The position numbers and the translations under genes were made by a program. Of a stretch of 64,000 nt of DNA, positions 15,994-25,668 are shown piece after piece. The stretch covers positions 3,336,501-3,400,500 of the forward strand of contig NZ_CP110128.1 of the NCBI RefSeq assembly GCF_028471945.1, written 5' to 3'. The notes beneath the pieces are model-generated. The model did no database searches. It saw nothing but the letters and a program-made list of their open reading frames with translations, and was not told where the DNA came from. Position 1 is the first letter of the stretch; each line of letters starts with the position of its first letter. This DNA is from Pseudomonas sp. WJP1 (GTDB lineage: Bacteria > Pseudomonadota > Gammaproteobacteria > Pseudomonadales > Pseudomonadaceae).

Positions 15994-17388
15994 ATGAGTC
16001 AGTATTTCGAATGGGCGGATGAGATCAAGCACCTGTCCGAGGAACAAATCGAGCAACTGTACCAGCGCTATCTGAACGGTGAAAAAAGTGCCGATCTGAA
16101 AATCGAGTTCAACATTGCGCCTGAAGTCCGCAGTCTGTTGAAAATATTGCCGCCGATTATCAGCAAGGACCTGACCTGTCCCTATTGCGACCTGCCCATG
16201 TGGGTGCGTCGGCACGCCAAGGGTACCCCTGTCTCAATTCGTAACCATTTCAAGTGCGTACGTTGCGAGCACTATCACCATGAGCCCGGCCACTATGGGC
16301 GAACCAAGCCCTGTACCTGCAATGAGTGCTACAAGCTGCGCCAGCAGGAAATCGCCGCCCAGGCGCAACGCGATCGTCTTGAGCTGGAGAAACGCTACGC
16401 AACGTCACGTCCGTCAGTGCCTTATGCGTCGCTGGGTTTCGTCCAGAAACTGACATTGCTCGCCTTGCTGGACGACGGCCATGTCGCTGGCGCCGAGCGC
16501 ATTGCCTCGCTCGACGCCGGGTTGCGGAGCGAACCGTTGGCGCCCACTGATGAGGCCAGTGAAGCGCTGGTGAGGAACCTGTACGAGGCCGGCGTGCTGA
16601 ACGTCGATCTGGATGGCGACATCAAGGCCTTCGATCGAGCGGCCGGCTACCTGATCAAAGACTTTTCCTGCGTGCGCTGGCTACCCAATGTCGCGCTGGA
16701 AACCGGCGTACGCAGCACTCGCGACGTACTGTACCAGGCGTTGTACCAGGAACTGTCCGGCAGTGTTCAGCCGTCCTGGAAAAGCGAGCTGTATGCCTTG
16801 ATGTTGAGCCTGGCCCGGGACGAGTCGATTCAGTACATCCAGGTACTGGCCAGCGAAGTGAGCTTTGTGTTCAGTGCCCGAGGGCGTGCCGAAACCGTTG
16901 TCGGCCAGCTTCTACAGGACTTCTCGGTGAGCCATGTCTACTACTTTGCGCGATTGGCGGTGAAGAATGCCGCGCATTTTTATGCCACCGGCAACTCCAA
17001 GGGCCGAAACCACGCTTGCAACACCATCCCGGGCAACATGTTGGGCACGGCGCAGGACGCCAAGGCGCGAAACTGGCGCAAAACCGCCTATCGCGATTCG
17101 CGAGTGCCGCAGTCGTCCTTGCACCGAATCCTGTACGACGTGGTGCTGAAGGACAGCGGAGCCGGTTTTTCCAAGTCCCCCGGCCACTACTGGCGTGATG
17201 AACTGGTGCCGCGGTTTTTCTCCGGCGATGCTTGTGGGGCGGATCCTACCGGGCATCTGCAGCTGTTCTGCCGCGAGTGTGAATCGAGCAACGTCGATGC
17301 CAGCATGGACCGGATGACGATTCAAATGCTCTGTTACGACTGCGCGACAGTGAGCAAATTTCAGGCGATCGAAGACTTGATCGACTGA
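15994..17388 (+). CDS. Uncharacterised zinc-ribbon protein
   Basis: 464 aa; family not recognised. N-terminal helix region resembling a helix-turn-helix (LSEEQIEQLYQRYLNGE), then a Cys cluster with CPYC (near 69-72), CVRC (near 95-98) and CTCNEC, and a C-terminal pair CREC and CYDC, suggesting two zinc-binding units around a helical centre. The middle has basic segments such as KARNWRKTAYRDSR, so nucleic-acid binding is possible. Start chosen at 15994 because AGGA sits 9 nt upstream; an earlier ATG at 15973 has no such site. It lies alone between the two direct repeats, read oppositely to both acidic genes, like the cargo of a duplication or insertion. Confidence 0.75.
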   Translation: MSQYFEWADEIKHLSEEQIEQLYQRYLNGEKSADLKIEFNIAPEVRSLLKILPPIISKDLTCPYCDLPMWVRRHAKGTPVSIRNHFKCVRCEHYHHEPGHYGRTKPCTCNECYKLRQQEIAAQAQRDRLELEKRYATSRPSVPYASLGFVQKLTLLALLDDGHVAGAERIASLDAGLRSEPLAPTDEASEALVRNLYEAGVLNVDLDGDIKAFDRAAGYLIKDFSCVRWLPNVALETGVRSTRDVLYQALYQELSGSVQPSWKSELYALMLSLARDESIQYIQVLASEVSFVFSARGRAETVVGQLLQDFSVSHVYYFARLAVKNAAHFYATGNSKGRNHACNTIPGNMLGTAQDAKARNWRKTAYRDSRVPQSSLHRILYDVVLKDSGAGFSKSPGHYWRDELVPRFFSGDACGADPTGHLQLFCRECESSNVDASMDRMTIQMLCYDCATVSKFQAIEDLID

Positions 17389-17464
17389 ATCGGTCGAGGT
17401 TCCTTCAATGCGCCCAAATAGCGTCCGATTGAAGTGTCCAAAATCATTAGGCCAGTCCAGTGCC

Positions 17465-17547
17465 GGCCCCATCGCGAGCAGGCTCACTCCTACAGTGACG
17501 GTGTACGCCGCTCAATTGTAGGAGTGAGCCTGCTCGCGATGAGGGCC
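17465..17547. repeat. REPIN
   Basis: Inverted REP pair, the duplicate of 15189-15271, downstream of acidic-protein copy 2 and about 75 bp after the zinc-ribbon stop. Confidence 0.9.
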
Positions 17548-17558
17548 GATCAAACACC

Positions 17559-17912
17559 TCAAATCTGGCTGATAAAGGTGCCGGTACCGTCAAGGATGTT
17601 CTTCAGGGTCAGTTCAACTTCCGCCAGATCCACCATGTCCGGGTTGAAGGTGATTTCCAGCACATCATCCCCATTCAACGCATCGGCATCCGCAGCAGCG
17701 ATTTCGATCTTCAGCAGGGTGGGGCTGAGGGTGACTTTCACGCCTTCCAGGGTCGAAGGCTCGCCATCGAGGGTGATTTCCAGCTCGTCTTCATCCCGGT
17801 AACGGCTCATCAGGAACATTTCGCCCTTTTCGCTGTGACAGCAGAGCATGGCCATGTTGTCTTCCTCGTCGTCGCACGGGTTGACGATCAAGAGTGCGGC
17901 CGTCATTTGCAT
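17559..17912 (-). CDS. Small acidic protein of unknown function, copy 2
   Basis: 117 aa paralogue of the gene at 15283, starting MQMTAALLIVN with AGGA 9 nt upstream. Differences are scattered (for example RYRDEDE for RYPDEDE, EGVKVTL for DGVKITL). It is divergent from the RHS-core gene at 18083, with 170 bp between them, so an immunity relationship to that protein can be imagined but is not shown. Confidence 0.8.
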   Translation of the reverse strand: MQMTAALLIVNPCDDEEDNMAMLCCHSEKGEMFLMSRYRDEDELEITLDGEPSTLEGVKVTLSPTLLKIEIAAADADALNGDDVLEITFNPDMVDLAEVELTLKNILDGTGTFISQI

Positions 17913-18082
17913 TTGGGAAGTCCTGGCGCTGGGTGCGGTGTTGGCGGGCAAAGCTTTATTTTTGCCAGCCTCAACGAAATTTTGTTGGAATGAGTTAAAG
18001 CTAGCAGTTCTGTTAGTTGTTGTTTTCGTCGCGACGATCGACAGTTAGGGGCGTTTACCTATCCCGGTTTCGGAGGCCCGTC

Positions 18083-19042
18083 ATGTCCAGTACGCGGAAA
18101 ACACATTTGATCCATTATCGATACGACGCACTGGATCGGTTGGTCAGTCATGTTGAATTCAGTAATCCGGAGTGTCAGCGCTTCTACTGCGACAGCCGAC
18201 TGGTCACCGAGATAGATGGGAGTGAGCACCTGTCGATTGTTCAGCATGGCGATCAACTGTTGGCGCAACAGCAGCGTCAGAGCAGTGGCGTTTATAGTAC
18301 TTTGCTGGCCACTGATCTGCAGCGCTCTGTCTTCAATGCGCTTCAAGCGAGGTTGCAGAAAATCAACGCCTACGCGCCCTACGGACATCGCTTCTGTGAA
18401 AGCTGCTCGTTCAGTTTATTGGGTTTCAATGGTCAAAGGCAGGATCCAGTGACCGGGCATTATTTGTTGGGCAATGGCTATCGATCTTTTAATCCTGTGT
18501 TGATGCGATTCAATAGCCCAGATGATTTAAGTCCGTTTGGTAAAGGGGGGTTGAACGCGTATGCGTATTGCGCGGGGGATCCGGTTAATCGGTCAGATCC
18601 TACGGGGCATGTTTTTTCAGCTGTTACCAATGTTTATACTAAAATCAAAGCCCAGTATCTATCGTTTATATACGGTGATCATGTTAGGCCGGTAAAAAAT
18701 TTCACAAGAATTTCCGAAGGGTTGAGTGTTTTTGTAGATGAATATAAAGGTGGCCGCAGGCTGAATATCCATGGGCATGGGACAGCATCAGGAGGGGTTA
18801 AGAGGGAGCAAGGTACCTTTTTAGGTCCCCGAAGCCTTGCTGAATATATAAACGATAGCGGTTTTAGGTTTGAAGATTTTGATAGTGCTCGTCTGTTAAC
18901 CTGCCATTCTGGAAGTGTGTTCGAACATCAACTGAATCCGTCGAATGCACCATTCGGTCAACTGTTTGCAGATTTTTCAGGTGTTAACGTAAAGGCATAT
19001 AATGGAAGGTTTTTAGGGGGGGGTGGTGTCGACTCGGATTAG
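18083..19042 (+). CDS. Orphan RHS-core protein with caspase-like C-terminal tail (probably frameshifted)
   Basis: 319 aa as read. Residues 1-100 carry YD-repeat-like sequence; 112-175 are the RHS core (LLGFNGQRQDPVTGHYLLG ... DPVNRSDPTGH), the usual boundary before a variable toxin. The tail (176-319) is lower in GC and has HGHG at 230-233 and CHSG at 274-277, spaced like the His/Cys dyad of caspase-fold (clan CD) proteases. Start at 18083 after GGAG (18072-18075). The frame ends soon after a run of eight G (19016-19023); with seven G it would run 50 codons further, to 19193, in plausible sequence. No immunity gene follows. Related to the RHS-core gene at 53321. Confidence 0.82.
   Translation: MSSTRKTHLIHYRYDALDRLVSHVEFSNPECQRFYCDSRLVTEIDGSEHLSIVQHGDQLLAQQQRQSSGVYSTLLATDLQRSVFNALQARLQKINAYAPYGHRFCESCSFSLLGFNGQRQDPVTGHYLLGNGYRSFNPVLMRFNSPDDLSPFGKGGLNAYAYCAGDPVNRSDPTGHVFSAVTNVYTKIKAQYLSFIYGDHVRPVKNFTRISEGLSVFVDEYKGGRRLNIHGHGTASGGVKREQGTFLGPRSLAEYINDSGFRFEDFDSARLLTCHSGSVFEHQLNPSNAPFGQLFADFSGVNVKAYNGRFLGGGGVDSD
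19016..19023 (+). other. G8 homopolymer, putative frameshift site
   Basis: Eight consecutive G near the 3' end of the RHS-core gene. The present frame reads Leu-Gly-Gly-Gly-Gly-Val-Asp-Ser-Asp-stop. Loss of one G gives a frame open to TGA at 19191-19193 with sequence such as RTEYFRINKNSESRR. It is a sequencing error, a mutation or a slippage switch. Confidence 0.7.
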
Positions 19043-19193
19043 CAAACTAAAAGTCGGAGAATCCTCTACTCGTACCGAGTATTTCAGAATCAATAAGAAC
19101 TCTGAATCAAGGCGGTCTAAATTTTTTGGTGCCTCCTACGATCCCGTCAGCTTTCAACCTACAAAACTCATTCGTGATGTCCGAGACAACTGA

Positions 19194-19560
19194 TCTGAAA
19201 GATGTAGCAAGGAGGTGAGCATCGGGTAGTAGCAATTGTGACGCAGGAACCGCCAAAACGGGGCAACAGGAGAACCCGATCAACCTCATCGGTCATTTCT
19301 GGTACGTCAGTACCGTAAATTCGGGATAAAACGCCCAATTTGCCAAGTGGCTGCTAATGTTGTTCGTTGCGCGAGTCCAGAGCAGCATACCGTTGACCGA
19401 ATATGTCGCAGCACCGCAAGCATCGACCTTGCCGCACTCGTTAAGCTGCGCAACGGATGAGCACCCGTAAAGGCATTGCGTTGCCCGCAGCCCAGTCGCT
19501 TTTGCAGATGCCCATTCACGGAAGGTGAATGTGACCCGAGTGTCTCGTTTAGCTTCACCC
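19194..19560. other. Intergenic stretch without a supported gene
   Basis: About 370 bp after the possible extended RHS frame. A good Shine-Dalgarno-like AAGGAGG (near 19209) is not followed by a usable start codon. A minus-strand GTG-start frame of 89 codons (19293-19562) has no recognisable features. Possibly decayed DNA. Confidence 0.4.
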
Positions 19561-19629
19561 ACCTGTCACCCTGTTTCCTCTGCCCGAGAATCAGGAACGG
19601 GGTGACGGGTAGCCCCTGACAGGGGTTTT
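19561..19629 (+). promoter_or_regulatory. Structured leader of gdhB: long hairpin plus terminator-like hairpin
   Basis: A long imperfect stem pairs ACCTGTCACCC (19561-19571) with GGGTGACGGGT (19600-19610) and continues inward with GTTTCCT/AGGAAC. A compact hairpin CCCCT-GAC-AGGGG followed by TTTT (19613-19629) comes next, ending 46 nt before the gdhB ATG. This resembles an attenuator, but no known riboswitch class is recognised. Confidence 0.5.
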
Positions 19630-19675
19630 GCACGCGACGCTTCCATCAATAACAAGCCCAAGCGGAGTACCACAG

Positions 19676-22600
19676 ATGGCGTTCTTCACCGCAGCCAGCA
19701 AAGCCGACTTCCAGCACCAACTGCAAGCGGCACTGGCGCAGCACATCAGTGAACAGGCACTGCCACAAGTGGCGCTGTTCGCTGAACAATTCTTCGGCAT
19801 CATTTCCCTGGATGAACTGACCCAACGTCGGTTGTCAGACCTCGCTGGCTGTACCCTTTCTGCGTGGCGCCTGCTTGAGCGCTTCGATCACGCGCAACCG
19901 CAAGTGCGCGTCTACAACCCCGATTACGAACGCCACGGCTGGCAGTCGACCCACACCGCGGTCGAAGTGCTGCACCACGACCTGCCGTTCCTGGTGGACT
20001 CGGTGCGTACCGAGCTGAACCGTCGCGGCTACAGCATCCACACCCTGCAAACCACCGTGCTGAGCGTGCGTCGCGGCAGCAAGGGCGAGTTGCTGGAAAT
20101 CCTGCCTAAAGGCACCCAGGGCGACGACGTGCTGCAAGAGTCGTTGATGTACCTGGAAATCGACCGTTGCGCCAACACCGCCGAACTGAATGTGCTGACC
20201 CGGGAACTGGAGCAGGTGCTGGGCGAAGTGCGCGTCGCGGTGAGCGACTTCGAACCGATGAAAGCCAAGGTGCAGGAAATCCTCACCAACCTGGACAACA
20301 GCCAGTTCGCCATCGATGCCGACGAAAAGAGCGAAATCAAGGGTTTCCTCGAATGGCTGGTGGGCAACCACTTCACCTTCCTGGGCTACGAAGAGTTCGT
20401 GGTCAGCGATGAAGCCGATGGCGGCCACATCGTCTATGACAAGGATTCCTTCCTTGGCCTGACCAAACTGCTGCGCGCCGGCCTGAGCTACGACGACCTG
20501 CGCATCGAAGACTACGCCGTGAACTACCTGCGCGAACCGACCCTGCTGTCGTTCGCCAAGGCCGCGCACCCAAGCCGTGTACACCGCCCGGCTTACCCGG
20601 ACTACGTGTCGATCCGTGAAATCGATGCCAACGGCAAGGTCATCAAGGAATGCCGTTTCATGGGCCTGTACACCTCCTCGGTGTATGGCGAGAGCGTGCG
20701 GGTGATCCCGTACATCCGCCGCAAGGTCGCGGAAATCGAACGCCGTTCGGGCTTCCAGGCCAAGGCTCACCTGGGCAAGGAACTGGCACAGGTGCTCGAA
20801 GTGTTGCCGCGCGACGACCTGTTCCAGACTCCGGTGGACGAGCTGTTCAGCACCGTGATGTCGATCGTGCAGATCCAGGAACGCAACAAGATCCGCGTGT
20901 TCCTGCGCAAGGATCCGTACGGCCGTTTCTGCTACTGCCTGGCCTACGTGCCGCGTGATATCTACTCCACCGAAGTGCGGCAGAAGATCCAGCAAGTGCT
21001 GATGGATCGCCTCAAGGCCTCGGATTGCGAGTTCTGGACCTTCTTCTCCGAGTCCGTGCTGGCCCGCGTGCAGCTGATTTTGCGCGTCGACCCGAAAAAC
21101 CGCATCGACATCGACCCGCAGCAACTGGAAAACGAAGTGATCCAGGCGTGCCGCAGCTGGCAGGACGATTACTCGGCCCTGACCGTCGAAACCTTCGGCG
21201 AGGCCCATGGCACCAATGTGCTGGCCGACTTCCCGAAAGGCTTCCCGGCCGGTTACCGCGAGCGTTTCGCCGCGCATTCGGCTGTGGTCGACATGCAGCA
21301 CCTGCTGAACCTCAACGAAAAAAATCCGCTGGTGATGAGCTTCTACCAGCCGCTGGGCCAGGTCGGCCAGCGTGAGCTGCATTGCAAGCTGTACCACGCC
21401 GATACCCCGTTGGCCCTGTCCGACGTGTTGCCGATCCTGGAAAACCTCGGCCTGCGCGTGCTGGGTGAGTTCCCGTACCGCCTGCGCCACAACAGTGGCC
21501 GCGAGTTCTGGATTCACGACTTCGCCTTCACCGCGGCCGAAGGCCTGGACCTGGACATCCAGCAACTCAACGACACCCTGCAGGACGCGTTCGTCCACAT
21601 CGTGCGCGGCGATGCCGAGAACGATGCGTTCAACCGCCTGGTACTGACTGCCGGCCTGCCATGGCGCGACGTGGCGCTGCTGCGTGCCTACGCCCGTTAC
21701 CTCAAGCAGATTCGCCTGGGCTTCGACCTGGGCTACATCGCCAGCACCCTGAACAACCACACCGACATCGCCCGGGAATTGACCCGGTTGTTCAAGACCC
21801 GTTTCTACCTGGCGCGCAAGCTCAGCAGCGACGATCTGGAACAGCGTCTGGAACATGCGATCCTGACCGCACTGGACGACGTCCAGGTGTTGAACGAAGA
21901 CCGCATCCTGCGTCGCTACCTGGACCTGATCAAGGCCACCCTGCGCACCAACTTCTACCAGACCGACGCAAACGGCCATAACAAGTCGTACTTCAGCTTC
22001 AAGTTCAACCCGCACTTGATTCCTGAACTGCCCAAGCCTGTGCCGAAGTTCGAAATCTTCGTTTACTCGCCGCGCGTCGAAGGCGTGCACCTGCGCTTCG
22101 GCAACGTTGCCCGTGGTGGCCTGCGCTGGTCGGACCGTGAAGAAGACTTCCGTACCGAAGTCCTGGGCCTGGTAAAAGCCCAGCAAGTGAAGAACTCGGT
22201 CATCGTGCCGGTGGGCGCCAAGGGCGGCTTCCTGCCGCGTCGCCTGCCACTGGGCGGCAGCCGGGACGAGATCGCAGCCGAGGGCATCGCCTGCTACCGC
22301 ATCTTCATTTCCGGCCTGTTGGACATCACCGACAACCTGAAGGACGGCGCCCTGGTGCCGCCGGCCAACGTCGTGCGCCATGACGACGATGACCCGTACC
22401 TGGTAGTGGCCGCGGACAAGGGCACCGCGACCTTCTCCGACATCGCCAACGGCATCGCCATCGACTACGGCTTCTGGCTGGGTGACGCGTTTGCGTCCGG
22501 TGGTTCGGCCGGTTACGACCACAAGAAAATGGGCATCACCGCCAAGGGCGCGTGGGTTGGCGTACAGCGCCACTTCCGCGAGCGCGGCATCAATGTCCAG

Positions 22601-24565
22601 GAAGACAGCATCACCGTGGTCGGCGTCGGCGACATGGCCGGTGACGTGTTCGGTAACGGCTTGTTGATGTCCGACAAGCTGCAACTGGTCGCGGCGTTCA
22701 ACCACCTGCACATCTTCATCGACCCGAACCCGAACCCCGCGACCAGCTTCGCCGAGCGCCAGCGCCTGTTCGACCTGCCACGTTCGGCCTGGTCGGACTA
22801 CGACACCAGCATCATGTCCGAAGGCGGCGGTATCTTCTCCCGTAGCGCCAAGAGCATCGCGATTTCCCCGCAGATGCAGGAACGCTTCGACATCCAGGCC
22901 GACAAGCTGACCCCGACCGAACTGCTCAACGCCTTGCTCAAGGCACCGGTGGACCTGTTGTGGAACGGCGGTATCGGTACTTACGTCAAGGCCAGCAGCG
23001 AAAGCCACGCCGATGTCGGCGACAAGGCCAACGATGCACTGCGCGTGAACGGCAACGAACTGCGCTGCAAAGTGGTGGGCGAGGGCGGTAACCTCGGCAT
23101 GACCCAGCTGGGTCGTGTGGAATTCGGCCTCAATGGCGGCGGTTCCAACACCGACTTCATCGACAACGCTGGTGGCGTGGACTGCTCCGACCACGAAGTG
23201 AACATCAAGATCCTGCTGAACGAAGTGGTTCAGGCCGGCGACATGACCGACAAGCAGCGCAACCAGTTGCTGGCGAGCATGACCGACGAAGTCGGTGGCC
23301 TGGTGTTGGGCAACAACTACAAGCAGACCCAGGCACTGTCCCTGGCGGCCCGTCGCGCCTTGCCGCGGATTGCCGAATACAAGCGCCTGATGAACGATCT
23401 GGAAGGTCGCGGCAAGCTGGATCGCGCCATCGAGTTCCTGCCGGCTGAAGAAGCGATCAACGAGCGCGTCGCGGCGGGCCATGGCCTGACCCGTGCCGAG
23501 CTGTCGGTGCTGATCTCCTACAGCAAGATCGACCTCAAGGAGCAGCTGCTGGGCTCCCTGGTGCCGGACGACGACTACCTGACCCGCGACATGGAAACCG
23601 CTTTCCCGCCGACCCTGGTGAGCAAGTTCTCCGAAGCCATGCGCCGTCACCGCCTGAAGCGCGAAATCGTCAGCACCCAGATCGCCAACGACCTGGTCAA
23701 CCACATGGGCATCACCTTCGTTCAGCGACTCAAGGAGTCGACCGGCATGAGCCCGGCGAACGTGGCCGGTGCCTACGTGATCGTGCGTGACATTTTCCAT
23801 CTCCCGCACTGGTTCCGTCAGATCGAAAACCTGGACTACAAGGTTTCCGCCGACGTGCAACTGGAGCTGATGGACGAGCTGATGCGCCTGGGCCGTCGCG
23901 CCACGCGCTGGTTCCTGCGTGCCCGTCGCAACGAGCAGAACGCTGCCCGTGACGTCGCGCATTTCGGTCCGCACCTGGCGGCGTTGGGCCTCAAGCTCGA
24001 CGAACTGCTCAGTGGCGAGATCCGCGAAACCTGGCAGACCCGTTATCAGGCGTACGTCGCAGCCGGTGTGCCGGAGTTGCTGGCACGCATGGTGGCTGGC
24101 ACCACGCACCTGTACACCCTGCTGCCGATCATCGAGGCCTCCGACGTGACCGGCCAGGATCCTGCGGACGTGGCCAAGGCCTACTTCGCCGTGGGCAGTG
24201 CGCTGGACATCACCTGGTACCTGCAACAGATCAGTGCCCTGCCGGTGGAAAACAACTGGCAGGCCCTGGCCCGTGAAGCGTTCCGCGATGACGTCGACTG
24301 GCAGCAACGTGCGATCACCATCTCGGTCCTGCAAGAGGGCAACGGCACCCAGGACGTGGAAACACGCCTGGCGTCGTGGATGGCGCAGCACGAAAGCATG
24401 ATCGGACGCTGGCGCGCCATGCTGGTGGAGATTCGTGCCGCCAGCGGTACGGACTACGCCATGTACGCGGTAGCCAACCGTGAGTTGCTGGACCTGGCGT
24501 TGAGTGGACAAGCGGTGGTGCCAGTCACTGCCAATGCCAGCGCCGAGCTGGAACCGGCGGCCTGA
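19676..24565 (+). CDS. gdhB: NAD-specific glutamate dehydrogenase, 180-kDa type
   Basis: Oxidative deamination of glutamate to 2-oxoglutarate and ammonia with NAD+, a catabolic cytoplasmic enzyme of arginine and glutamate use. 1629 aa, matching the ~1620-aa GDH180 of pseudomonads. N-terminal ACT-like regulatory region, then the catalytic core with [10 protein letters not shown] near residue 850, [20 protein letters not shown] just before it, and the dinucleotide-fold part [15 protein letters not shown]. Start at 19676 ([12 protein letters not shown]) after GCGGAG, 9 nt upstream; a longer frame from 19628 lacks a site. A strong terminator follows. A hairpin leader precedes it. Confidence 0.96.
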   Translation: MAFFTAASKADFQHQLQAALAQHISEQALPQVALFAEQFFGIISLDELTQRRLSDLAGCTLSAWRLLERFDHAQPQVRVYNPDYERHGWQSTHTAVEVLHHDLPFLVDSVRTELNRRGYSIHTLQTTVLSVRRGSKGELLEILPKGTQGDDVLQESLMYLEIDRCANTAELNVLTRELEQVLGEVRVAVSDFEPMKAKVQEILTNLDNSQFAIDADEKSEIKGFLEWLVGNHFTFLGYEEFVVSDEADGGHIVYDKDSFLGLTKLLRAGLSYDDLRIEDYAVNYLREPTLLSFAKAAHPSRVHRPAYPDYVSIREIDANGKVIKECRFMGLYTSSVYGESVRVIPYIRRKVAEIERRSGFQAKAHLGKELAQVLEVLPRDDLFQTPVDELFSTVMSIVQIQERNKIRVFLRKDPYGRFCYCLAYVPRDIYSTEVRQKIQQVLMDRLKASDCEFWTFFSESVLARVQLILRVDPKNRIDIDPQQLENEVIQACRSWQDDYSALTVETFGEAHGTNVLADFPKGFPAGYRERFAAHSAVVDMQHLLNLNEKNPLVMSFYQPLGQVGQRELHCKLYHADTPLALSDVLPILENLGLRVLGEFPYRLRHNSGREFWIHDFAFTAAEGLDLDIQQLNDTLQDAFVHIVRGDAENDAFNRLVLTAGLPWRDVALLRAYARYLKQIRLGFDLGYIASTLNNHTDIARELTRLFKTRFYLARKLSSDDLEQRLEHAILTALDDVQVLNEDRILRRYLDLIKATLRTNFYQTDANGHNKSYFSFKFNPHLIPELPKPVPKFEIFVYSPRVEGVHLRFGNVARGGLRWSDREEDFRTEVLGLVKAQQVKNSVIVPVGAKGGFLPRRLPLGGSRDEIAAEGIACYRIFISGLLDITDNLKDGALVPPANVVRHDDDDPYLVVAADKGTATFSDIANGIAIDYGFWLGDAFASGGSAGYDHKKMGITAKGAWVGVQRHFRERGINVQEDSITVVGVGDMAGDVFGNGLLMSDKLQLVAAFNHLHIFIDPNPNPATSFAERQRLFDLPRSAWSDYDTSIMSEGGGIFSRSAKSIAISPQMQERFDIQADKLTPTELLNALLKAPVDLLWNGGIGTYVKASSESHADVGDKANDALRVNGNELRCKVVGEGGNLGMTQLGRVEFGLNGGGSNTDFIDNAGGVDCSDHEVNIKILLNEVVQAGDMTDKQRNQLLASMTDEVGGLVLGNNYKQTQALSLAARRALPRIAEYKRLMNDLEGRGKLDRAIEFLPAEEAINERVAAGHGLTRAELSVLISYSKIDLKEQLLGSLVPDDDYLTRDMETAFPPTLVSKFSEAMRRHRLKREIVSTQIANDLVNHMGITFVQRLKESTGMSPANVAGAYVIVRDIFHLPHWFRQIENLDYKVSADVQLELMDELMRLGRRATRWFLRARRNEQNAARDVAHFGPHLAALGLKLDELLSGEIRETWQTRYQAYVAAGVPELLARMVAGTTHLYTLLPIIEASDVTGQDPADVAKAYFAVGSALDITWYLQQISALPVENNWQALAREAFRDDVDWQQRAITISVLQEGNGTQDVETRLASWMAQHESMIGRWRAMLVEIRAASGTDYAMYAVANRELLDLALSGQAVVPVTANASAELEPAA

Positions 24566-24579
24566 TCAGGCGCTGAATG

Positions 24580-24617
24580 AAAAGCCCCGCATCGAGAGAT
24601 GCGGGGCTTTTTTTTTT
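24580..24617 (+). terminator. Rho-independent terminator of gdhB
   Basis: Perfect stem AAAGCCCCGCATC / GATGCGGGGCTTT with a GAGA loop, followed by a run of ten T, beginning 15 bp after the gdhB stop. Confidence 0.95.
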
Positions 24618-24645
24618 GCCCGATATTTTTGTGGCGCCTGTTCGG

Positions 24646-24720
24646 GCCCTTTCGCGGGCAAGCCTCGCTCCTACAGGTTTGTGGTGAACCCGTAGGAGCG
24701 AGGCTTGCCCGCGAAGAGGC
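24646..24720. repeat. REPIN
   Basis: Inverted arms gccctttcgcgggcaagcct... and ...aggcttgcccgcgaagaggc around a 17-bp spacer, between the gdhB terminator and the convergent lipoprotein gene. Confidence 0.9.
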
Positions 24721-24728
24721 CTTCTCGG

Positions 24729-25439
24729 TCAATACAACTTCTGACCCTTGTTATCATCAAGCATCGACACTTTATCTGTCGGCCTGGACAACAAATTACT
24801 GAGCGACTGGTCAAACTTTTGCAATGCCCTTACTTGCACATTCTGTTGCTCGTTAATGTCGGCGATAATCTCTTCGCTGCGTTTAAAGTCCGCCCACACC
24901 GGACTTAACGCCTTCGCGTCATGCCCTTTTGCCGTGCCGATATAACTCAGGTTCTTGTCATAGAAGTCCACACTCACATTGGCCTCGACATCCGAACTGC
25001 GCGAGGTGATCAATTGGCTGCGGCTGTCGACGACGGCCACCACATCCGGTTTCGCCGCCTGCAGGCTTTGCATGTCCGGGTACACCGTGACCGAACCAAA
25101 TTGCCGCTGCAGGGAGGCCTTGACCCAGTCCACCGCCAGATCCGGTTTTGACGTGGCCACGTAGGCGTCGTGGATCGATTGCACCAGCAGGCTCTGGCCG
25201 AAACCGGTGCCGGCATTGGCCTGGTAGTCTTGCAGGTAGGCACGGTTGGCCTGGGTATTGCGGCTGTAGACGACGCCAAGGGTTACATCGCTGCCGTTGG
25301 GGATGCGCGTTGCGCTGCTGCGGCCCACCGGTTGCGTGAAGATACCGTCCAGCGGTGTCACCGCTGAAGGCGCCGTGGGTATTGAGCATCCGCTTATTAG
25401 CACGGTCATGGTCAATGTACTGACAAACGCAAGTTTCAT
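24729..25439 (-). CDS. Putative lipoprotein
   Basis: 236 aa with a lipoprotein signal peptide: MKLAFVSTLTMTVLISGCS, lipobox LISG-C at Cys18. Ser follows Cys, so outer-membrane sorting is likely. The mature part has no recognised catalytic motif; regions such as KPDVVAVVDSRSQLITSR resemble periplasmic lipoproteins of the CsgG/LptE-like beta type only loosely. Start at 25439 after GGAG, 8 nt upstream. Monocistronic, between two hairpins. Confidence 0.8.
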   Translation of the reverse strand: MKLAFVSTLTMTVLISGCSIPTAPSAVTPLDGIFTQPVGRSSATRIPNGSDVTLGVVYSRNTQANRAYLQDYQANAGTGFGQSLLVQSIHDAYVATSKPDLAVDWVKASLQRQFGSVTVYPDMQSLQAAKPDVVAVVDSRSQLITSRSSDVEANVSVDFYDKNLSYIGTAKGHDAKALSPVWADFKRSEEIIADINEQQNVQVRALQKFDQSLSNLLSRPTDKVSMLDDNKGQKLY

Positions 25440-25612
25440 GGTGTTTCTCCAGTGAAACAACTTCGGTCGGAAAGTTACAGTTGCCGCATGGAGTCGGCAG
25501 TCACTCCAGACTAAACCGTGTATTGATTAATGAAATAGCCAATTCGCGAAGTTATACGGTGGCCAATAGTTTTGTTCGGTTTAAGTAAGGGTGGTTAATT
25601 GCCTGTGGATAT

Positions 25613-25645
25613 AAAAACGCCTGAATCAAGCATTTGGGCGTTTTT
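25613..25645 (-). terminator. Hairpin terminator after the cupin gene
   Basis: Stem AAAAACGCC / GGCGTTTTT around a 15-nt loop, with A/T runs on both sides so it can act in both directions. It lies 24 bp beyond the stop of the cupin gene read on the minus strand. Confidence 0.75.
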
Positions 25646-25668
25646 ATTTATGGCTGCTGGTTTAACGA

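Larger units (their letters stand above)
17460..17930. repeat. Direct repeat copy 2 (acidic-protein gene plus REPIN)
   Basis: Second copy of 15184-15654 at a constant 2276-bp offset. Similarity runs from the REPIN through the gene and ends just upstream of its ribosome-binding site, where the sequences diverge. Confidence 0.93.

Noticed and set aside
15973..17388. Longer starts of the zinc-ribbon gene at 15937 or 15973
   Set aside because: Only the ATG at 15994 has a well-placed AGGA.
19209..19260. Small immunity gene after the RHS gene, preceded by AAGGAGG
   Set aside because: No ATG at the right distance; the nearest GTG frame codes only about 24 residues.
19293..19562. 89-codon minus-strand GTG-start frame near gdhB
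   Set aside because: No recognisable family and overlaps the structured gdhB leader; kept only as intergenic.
19835..24511. 1558-codon minus-strand open frame antisense to gdhB
   Set aside because: Shadow of the high-GC codon bias of gdhB; no protein family features.
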